DNA of 64,000 nucleotides from Topomyia yanbarensis (Eukaryota; Arthropoda; Insecta; Diptera; Culicidae). The DNA is taken from assembly GCF_030247195.1 (NCBI RefSeq), contig NC_080671.1, positions 412,620,044-412,684,043 of the forward strand. The letters are read 5' to 3'. The notes under the pieces were generated by a model. That model searched no databases, was not told the origin of the DNA, and saw only the letters and a program-made list of their open reading frames with translations. The position numbers and the translations under genes were made by a program. Each line of letters starts with the position of its first letter. Position 1 is the first letter of the stretch. Shown here piece by piece: positions 58,381-64,000 of the stretch.

Positions 58381-59503
58381 GGGTCATTCCACGCGAAGTG
58401 ATCAAGGCACGTGTAATCGACCTTCACGGATTTGAACCAAATTTGGAGGAATTGTTCCTTTAGGGCCAATATATAAAAATCCAATTTTTTGTGTCAATTG
58501 AAACACCCCTCGGGACATGGGGGCTCCCCCCGTTTTGACAAATTGCCAAAACCCTTGATATTTGTTTGATCATATCTCTGGTTCTATTTACTCTAGAATC
58601 AAACCGCCAGATGGCTTTTGAAGAAAATTATTCAAGGAGTCTAGAAGAAATATTAATTATTGACGGCAGTGCTGCCAACTATACAATTTTTTCAGTTAAA
58701 TATTAAAATATAATTTTTCTTTCAATACATATATTTTGATTTTGAAAATTTTAATGCCGTCGTGTTCCTCAGACATTTTTACATAAGAAACACTTATAAT
58801 TTCAATATAATTTGAGCGGATCCTGAGATACACCGAAAAGGGAAAATATCGCAATTTCCCATATAAAATCGCAAGCGCGCAACGCTAAAAAACCAACTTG
58901 AGTATTCTGAGTTCAAGCATGATTTTTCGTGAAGTAGACGAGAAATGATGAAAAACTACGTCTTTGGTTTGCTTCTAGCAGATCAGGGACAATTTTTATG
59001 ACCGTTTGAAGATTTTCTCAATTTCGGACAATAAAAATGAATTTTTATAGAAGAAAATGCGAGTTTTTTCCTTCAAAACGGTGTATCTCAGGATGCGCTC
59101 AAATTATATTGAGATTATAAGTGTTTCTTATGTAAAAATGTCTGAAGAATACAATGGCATTAGAATTTTCAAAATTAAAATATATTTATTAAGAGAAAAG
59201 TTATTTTTTAATGGTCAACTGAAAAAACGCATAGGCCGCACTGCCACCAAAAATTAATATTTTTTCTAGACTCCTTGAATAATTTTCTTCATAAGCCATC
59301 TAGCGGATTGATTCTAGAGTCAATAGAACCGGAGATATGATCAAAAGAAAATCAAGGGTTTTGGCAAGGGGTAGTTCAATTGAAAACAATTTGGGTTTTT
59401 ATATATTTGCCCTAGATGAACAATTCCACCAAATTTGGTTCAAATCTGTGAAGGTCGATTTCAAGTTTGCATCTTTTTTTGATCACTTCGCGTGGAATGA
59501 CCC
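58381..59503. mobile_element. Near-palindromic element, 1.1 kb
   Basis: Begins GGGTCATTCCACGCGAAGTG and ends with the exact inverse. Arms of about 440-480 bases match imperfectly through CTAGACTCCTTGAATAATTT, GGTGTATCTCAGGAT and CTCAAATTATATTGA; the central spacer is about 200 bases (58865-59068). The flanks AATAT / ATATA may contain a short target duplication. There is no coding capacity. Confidence 0.88.
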
Positions 59504-60359
59504 ATATATCTTATATAACAAAATATGTATCCACCATACTTTCCCATGCGGTAGGGCATATATGACAATTAGGAACGTCGATGATTTTTTTTTGTCAAAA
59601 ATTGCAACTTAAAAAAAAACTGATTCATTAAAATTATGATATTTTTTGATTTATTGGTCTACTTTTTACTTAAAATGTGTCTAAAATTCGAAAACTCTTT
59701 CACAGTAAATGAAAATCATTTGTTCCGATAGATACGTAACGTTATAAGTGATAAATTTGACGAATATAAAGAAAATGGCAGGAAATACGTAAATTTTAGT
59801 TATTATTTTTTAAATCGCTATAATTTCATTACTTGTAGATATGGAGCTAAGGTATCTTCAATAATTTGCCATAGTTTTGAACGTTCTAAAGACACTCTGA
59901 AATCCTAAATAAGAACGTTATCGTATAGTATGCAGGAGAAATTCGAATTAATTTACACCACCAAAATAAGGCACAGATAAAACTTAAAGAATTAATTTTG
60001 CTCTCATTTTGTAAATTTTTGACCGATTTGGATGGAACCTGCTTCAAAAGATTTGAAATTAAGTCAGTTTCTGTGCACCTATTAGCGTTCGAATTCGTTG
60101 ACCTGTTCCGGAATTATTGGGAATCCCCGTGAGATATACCCGGCATCCAAGTGGGGTGACTTACGAGTTTTGAAGAAACATCTTCTAAACTTAAATAGTT
60201 TTTTTTTGAATTGGCCTTCATATGACTATTTTCCATTGATTCCATCCATTGATAGATTTATACCACAAGCTAAGTTTTTCAAATCATACACTCCTACAGC
60301 TCCCTCAATCGATATAACCATTGCGGCACCGTTTCCGGTTGGAATCAAATAAGGAAATT
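59504..60359. other. Unassigned AT-rich DNA
   Basis: No gene or clear repeat recognised. Confidence 0.3.
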
Positions 60360-61330
60360 TGACGCCATTTTGAAAATCAAAATGGCGATTACCGGTTACC
60401 ACAACCATCATCAATATGGGTGCCATTTGAAAGGGGATGATCAGCAAAAGCCGGAAATTGATGATTGACACCATTTTGAAAACCAAGATGGTGATAGTGA
60501 AAACCATCGCCAATAATGGTGTCACTTTAAAGCGAGTGGTCGACAGAAGACGGAAAATGGTGATTGACGCCATTTTCATAGCCAAAATGGCGGCTAACGG
60601 TTACCACAAAATAGTGAAAACCATCGTCAATATGTTTGTCATTTGACATTGGGTGGTCAGTAGAAAACTGAAATTGATTTTGAAGCCCAAGATGGCGGCT
60701 TCCGGTTATCACAAAACAGTGAAAATCCTCATCCATATGGGTGCTCTTTGAAAGCGGGTGGTCAGTGGAAGACAGAAATGGACCATTGATGCCGGCGGCG
60801 AACAGCGAAAACTTTTTTCTCACACCGATTATTTGCGAACCCGAATATTCCCGATATGCCTGCTTTTACCAAAAGAAGACAAACTACTATAATATAAGTT
60901 CACTCAGTTTCCGATTACCCTTTTTTGTTGTATTTATGTTGAAGACACCGCGCGGAAAAAAATGTTCCCAGATTCGCATATATTCGATAATTGCCGCAGG
61001 AAAAAGCTACAATTGTGCGCCGTCGGCCTATCGTTCGGTTTCGCTGTTTGTTAAAAATTACCGACGGTGACGCATGGCAATGACCCATTTCTGTCTTCTT
61101 CAGATCACCTCCTTTCAAATATCAATCGCCATATTGATGGTTGTTTCAACTGTTTCGTGGTAACCGTAAGTTACCCTCTTCGTTTTCAAAATGACGTCAA
61201 TCACCAATTTCCGTCTTCTGCTGACCACCCGCTTTACAATGACACCATCACTGTTTTGTGGTAACAGGAAGCCGCCATCTTGTGTTTCAAAATTGCATCA
61301 ATAATCAATTTCAGTGTTTTACGCTACTGT
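60360..61330. mobile_element. Element with tandem-array inverted arms
   Basis: The left side (60361-60790) has four tandem units of 99-115 bp with anchor GACGCCATTTTGAAAATCAA-ATGGCGGCTTCCGGTTA, then CACAA and GTGGTCAG-AGAAGACGGAAA. The right side (61085-61320) has about two units in reverse orientation (GGTAACAGGAAGCCGCCATCTTG). Between them is a 270-bp unique centre with GAACAGCGAAAAC / TTTCGCTGTTTG inverted. The anchor is shared with the array at 28095-28740. Confidence 0.75.
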
Positions 61331-62099
61331 GGACAATTCCATAAAAACTTTTGATATAGGAACCATCGAAACTTACATACTAGGTGCTATGAACTATACA
61401 ACATAACATGCTGTTCAAAATAAACCATCGATAACTAGTGGCCAAGAAAAAACAGCACACACAAAGAAAAACAAAACATCCTCGATTACCAATGCATTTG
61501 CTGCCTGACTTTTCGAGGGACCCTATAGTGCAACTGGAGCTAGTAGCTCTTGATCCGTGGCTTCAAATCAGCTAAAATTGCCATGGTTACTGATTTTTTA
61601 ATTTGTGGGTACGCGGGAACCCTTCCGGCCTGTTAAAAGTGCATACGATGGTTGATGACGTTATTAGAGGTACATGGAGTTAATTCGTGTATAAAGTACC
61701 TCGATTATGTCATCGCCTATGTATACAGAGGTACTGTTTTCAAGTTGCCATATTCAACGATATATTTCTTCTAGCAAACAAACGCTTCAGTTTGATTAAT
61801 AATCTGAAACATAATCAGTACGCTATGTCTAATATGGTGAAATTGTAGGGTGTAAACATTGACAATTTTTAGCTCCATTTGCACATTTGATAATTTTTTC
61901 ATTTCCCGAGTAAATTCTTATGGGAGCAAACACCATACAACCCCTTAAAAAGAGCAAAAATATGGTCCGTTTCAAATTTCACAACCATGACAACATCATA
62001 ACTACACCAAAATATGATTTTTATATAACTTCTAACGGACCATGGTGATGGTGTTTTCATGGGATGAACCAATTAAAACACTATGAAAATACAATATAG
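61331..62099. other. Unassigned DNA with one dispersed repeat
   Basis: About 61535-61615 matches 11440-11510. Nothing else recognised. Confidence 0.35.
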
Positions 62100-62510
62100 T
62101 AGCTTTTTTTGATGTTTTATTTCGGCCTATCAGGATGTTTATGTCACCGATGACGAGCTTAACATTCCGCCATAGGCAGCTATCATAGACATGCTCCAGC
62201 TGCGCATAAAATGCATCTTTCTCGGTTTCGTGAGGTCAGTGCACATTGATAATGCTCTAGTCGAAGAAATGGCCTTTGATCCACACTACACACATCCTTT
62301 CGCTGATCGCCTGCCACTTGATCACGCGTTGGCGCATTTTGCCCATCTCTTGTGCCGTCGCTCGATCCCCGCATTTCCACACCTTCTGCCCCGTCTAGTA
62401 AAACTCCTTCAATGCTACGGTTTCGAAGTTGCGAGTTTTCAGCTCATCCTTTTCTCCTTGATTGTTAGTAAAGTAGTGTTTTTGGGCCACTCGTTGAACT
62501 TGACCTAACC
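62100..62510 (-). mobile_element. Non-LTR endonuclease fragment
   Basis: Shifted minus-strand frames give FYWTGRRCGNAGI (about 62400-62360), RWAKCANAIKWQAISERMCV, VWIKGHFFD (to about 62260), then KMHFMRSWSMS / AFYAQLEHVYD-like and NVKLVIGDINILIGR at about 62165-62120. The last is the endonuclease GDxN block. It matches the EN part of the endonuclease-RT family whose RT piece may be at 4590-5040. Frameshifts make it dead. Confidence 0.65.
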
Positions 62511-63010
62511 TGTCTCGTAGTCCGCCACCCAACATAACTGATTCCTACGACATGTATTTAGTTCTGCCTACGGTAGGGTTATAGCGCCCATGCCCGCTCA
62601 CACCATCCCATTTCGCTATTACTGCAGAACACGGTAGTACCCAGTCGATCGCGGCCTACCGATTAAATGTCATCAATAGACCCACCAACATTTTTGAAAA
62701 ATCTATGATTTTCGTCAAAAACCCCCTCCAAACCAAATTTCTGGCTACGCCACTGTTGTGAAGAGTTTATTCTTTTGATCGATTCTCGATTCATTCGCCC
62801 ATCTCTGATAGATACACGGAAAACACTAGTTCCACTGCAGACGAATAATGTTGCTATTGATTTTTGGAATATCCTGTAAGATCAGCTACTCGAAAAGTGA
62901 AACAAGCACTAAAAGTGCAGATGGTGCTCAATCTGGCAGAAGCTAACAAACCTTGTGCAAAAACAGCTAAGAAAAGTTCGCCTATTACTATAACTATAAA
63001 CAGCACACCG
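62511..63010. other. Unassigned DNA
   Basis: No gene recognised. The 75-codon plus frame at 62864-63091 has no known domain and runs into the next element. Confidence 0.3.
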
Positions 63011-63876
63011 CACAGTGGCGGGCCTTCAAACAAAAGTCGGACAAAACCTCCAATGTCACCTAATTTGGCTGAAAATCACAATTTAAGCTAATTTTGAGGT
63101 GTTGAGCTCATTTTTGATGTCAAAAGTCGTAAAATATTAAATGCATTTTTCCATACAGTGTCATTGAACCTTTCTTATAACTATGATCCCGTTTTCATGA
63201 TAGATTTTCCGTTACTGTTCACCATTGTCAGCAATATCATAAAAAATGAAGAACACTACTTTAAATCCAATGTATAACATATTGGTTTACTGTAGATTGT
63301 CTAACTATTTTAAACAAAACACCATGCGCCTCCATATCAGCAACAAAGCTTCAAAATCTCCTTAAAACTTTTTGCGCACCTAGGCGCAGAACGAGACCAT
63401 GATATTCGAAAAGTAGAGGTAATTTCCCATAGAATGTATACTATGTGACCGTTCCGAAATGATTCCGAAATTTGTACAGAATACATTAGTGAAAAGAGTA
63501 TTTTTGATCTGACCACCTCAAACATATTTAAACTAAAAAGTCATAGTTTCAAGCAAATTTACCAAATGTATTTTATTCACTAACCAAGTTCTTTCGTTCC
63601 TCTACACAATAAAACTAGTTGTGCTAAAATCGGACTAAAATCAAACGAGCAACATGCATTTGAAGTGAACAGAGCAATGGTGGTTCCGGAAATGAAAATC
63701 ATTAAAAATTCCGGACTTTGCTACGTTTAAACTCATGTTAAAAATCGTGTTCTTATCCAATGTTTATAAAATTTTGAATATACATCATTCAATATATGAG
63801 ATATTTAGGGAAAATATAAAATATCAATATTTCAGAAATAAATTTTTGAGGTTTTGGCCAGCCTCCAGCCACTGTG
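63011..63876. mobile_element. Transib-like element, 0.87 kb, with 23- and 12-base spaced signals
   Basis: The left end is CACAGTG (63011-63017), 23 bases, then ACAAAACCT (63041-63049). The right end, read inward, is CACAGTG (63876-63870), 12 bases, then CCAAAACCT (63857-63849). The flanking 5-mer CACCG is exact on both sides (63006-63010 and 63877-63881). The interior shows no transposase and the arms share only the outer 40-50 bases. Confidence 0.65.
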
Positions 63877-64000
63877 CACCGTTATTTTATGGCAAAGAAC
63901 AAAACCAATAACTACGAACCTAACAGGAACTAATATTCACTCAACAACAATCGCACCCAGTATCTCTAAACCAACAGGCGGTACCACTAGGAAAGAAGCG

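Noticed and set aside
1..64000. Endogenous viral sequences
   Set aside because: Mosquito genomes often carry them, but no frame here showed recognisable viral domains.

Overview
The window looks like nuclear DNA of a mosquito, most likely a culicine (Aedes/Culex-like). It is AT-rich and intron-bearing. It holds only one host gene I can support, and about half or more of it is mobile-element debris of kinds typical of mosquitoes: LOA-, R1-, I- and Juan/Jockey-like non-LTR retrotransposons, mariner-type DD37E transposons, tRNA-headed SINEs and many inverted-repeat elements. I see no prokaryotic genes, CRISPR array, rRNA gene or recognisable viral insertion.

Host gene: the minus strand from 30416 down to 22314 encodes a half-size ABC transporter (nucleotide-binding domain followed by an ABC2 membrane domain, subfamily H type). 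Seven coding exons join in frame into 784 residues. Intron 1 is 5.4 kb and contains a decayed inverted-repeat element, a probable BEL/Pao gag remnant, about 1.5 kb of nearly pure CCACGT hexamer, a five-copy tandem array with a period near 116 bp, and a SINE. The other five introns are short.

Layout. 0-7 kb: decayed non-LTR pieces, including two LOA-like copies in opposite orientation. 7-14 kb: mostly unassigned DNA with small inverted-repeat elements, shared repeats and a GC-richer patch near 9.2-9.5 kb. 14.7-16.6 kb: a long-inverted-repeat element with Transib-like ends. 17.7-19.3 kb: an R1-like retrotransposon with an internal deletion. 22.3-30.5 kb: the ABC gene. 32-36 kb: small inverted-repeat elements and two mariner DD37E copies facing each other. 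36.9-39.9 kb: a nearly complete but mutated I-like ORF2. 42-46.5 kb: a SINE, a third DD37E piece, a Jockey/CR1-type 3' end and an I-type RT fragment. 48-49.9 kb, 56.2-58.1 kb and 63.0-63.9 kb: three more elements with Transib-like ends. 52.8-56 kb: a Juan-like copy carrying a 300-bp inverted-repeat element with a tRNA-like core. 58.4-59.5 kb: a near-palindrome. 60.4-61.3 kb: inverted tandem arrays. 62.1-62.5 kb: an endonuclease fragment.

The most interesting signal is a set of four elements that start and end with CACAGTG or CACGGTG (one left end is altered) and are flanked by 5-bp direct duplications. Two of them also have A-rich nonamer-like blocks 12 or 23 bases inside the ends. This is the architecture known for Transib transposons and for V(D)J recombination signals. 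No transposase is visible in them, so they appear non-autonomous. All assignments come from reading the sequence and recalled family features; no database search was possible.
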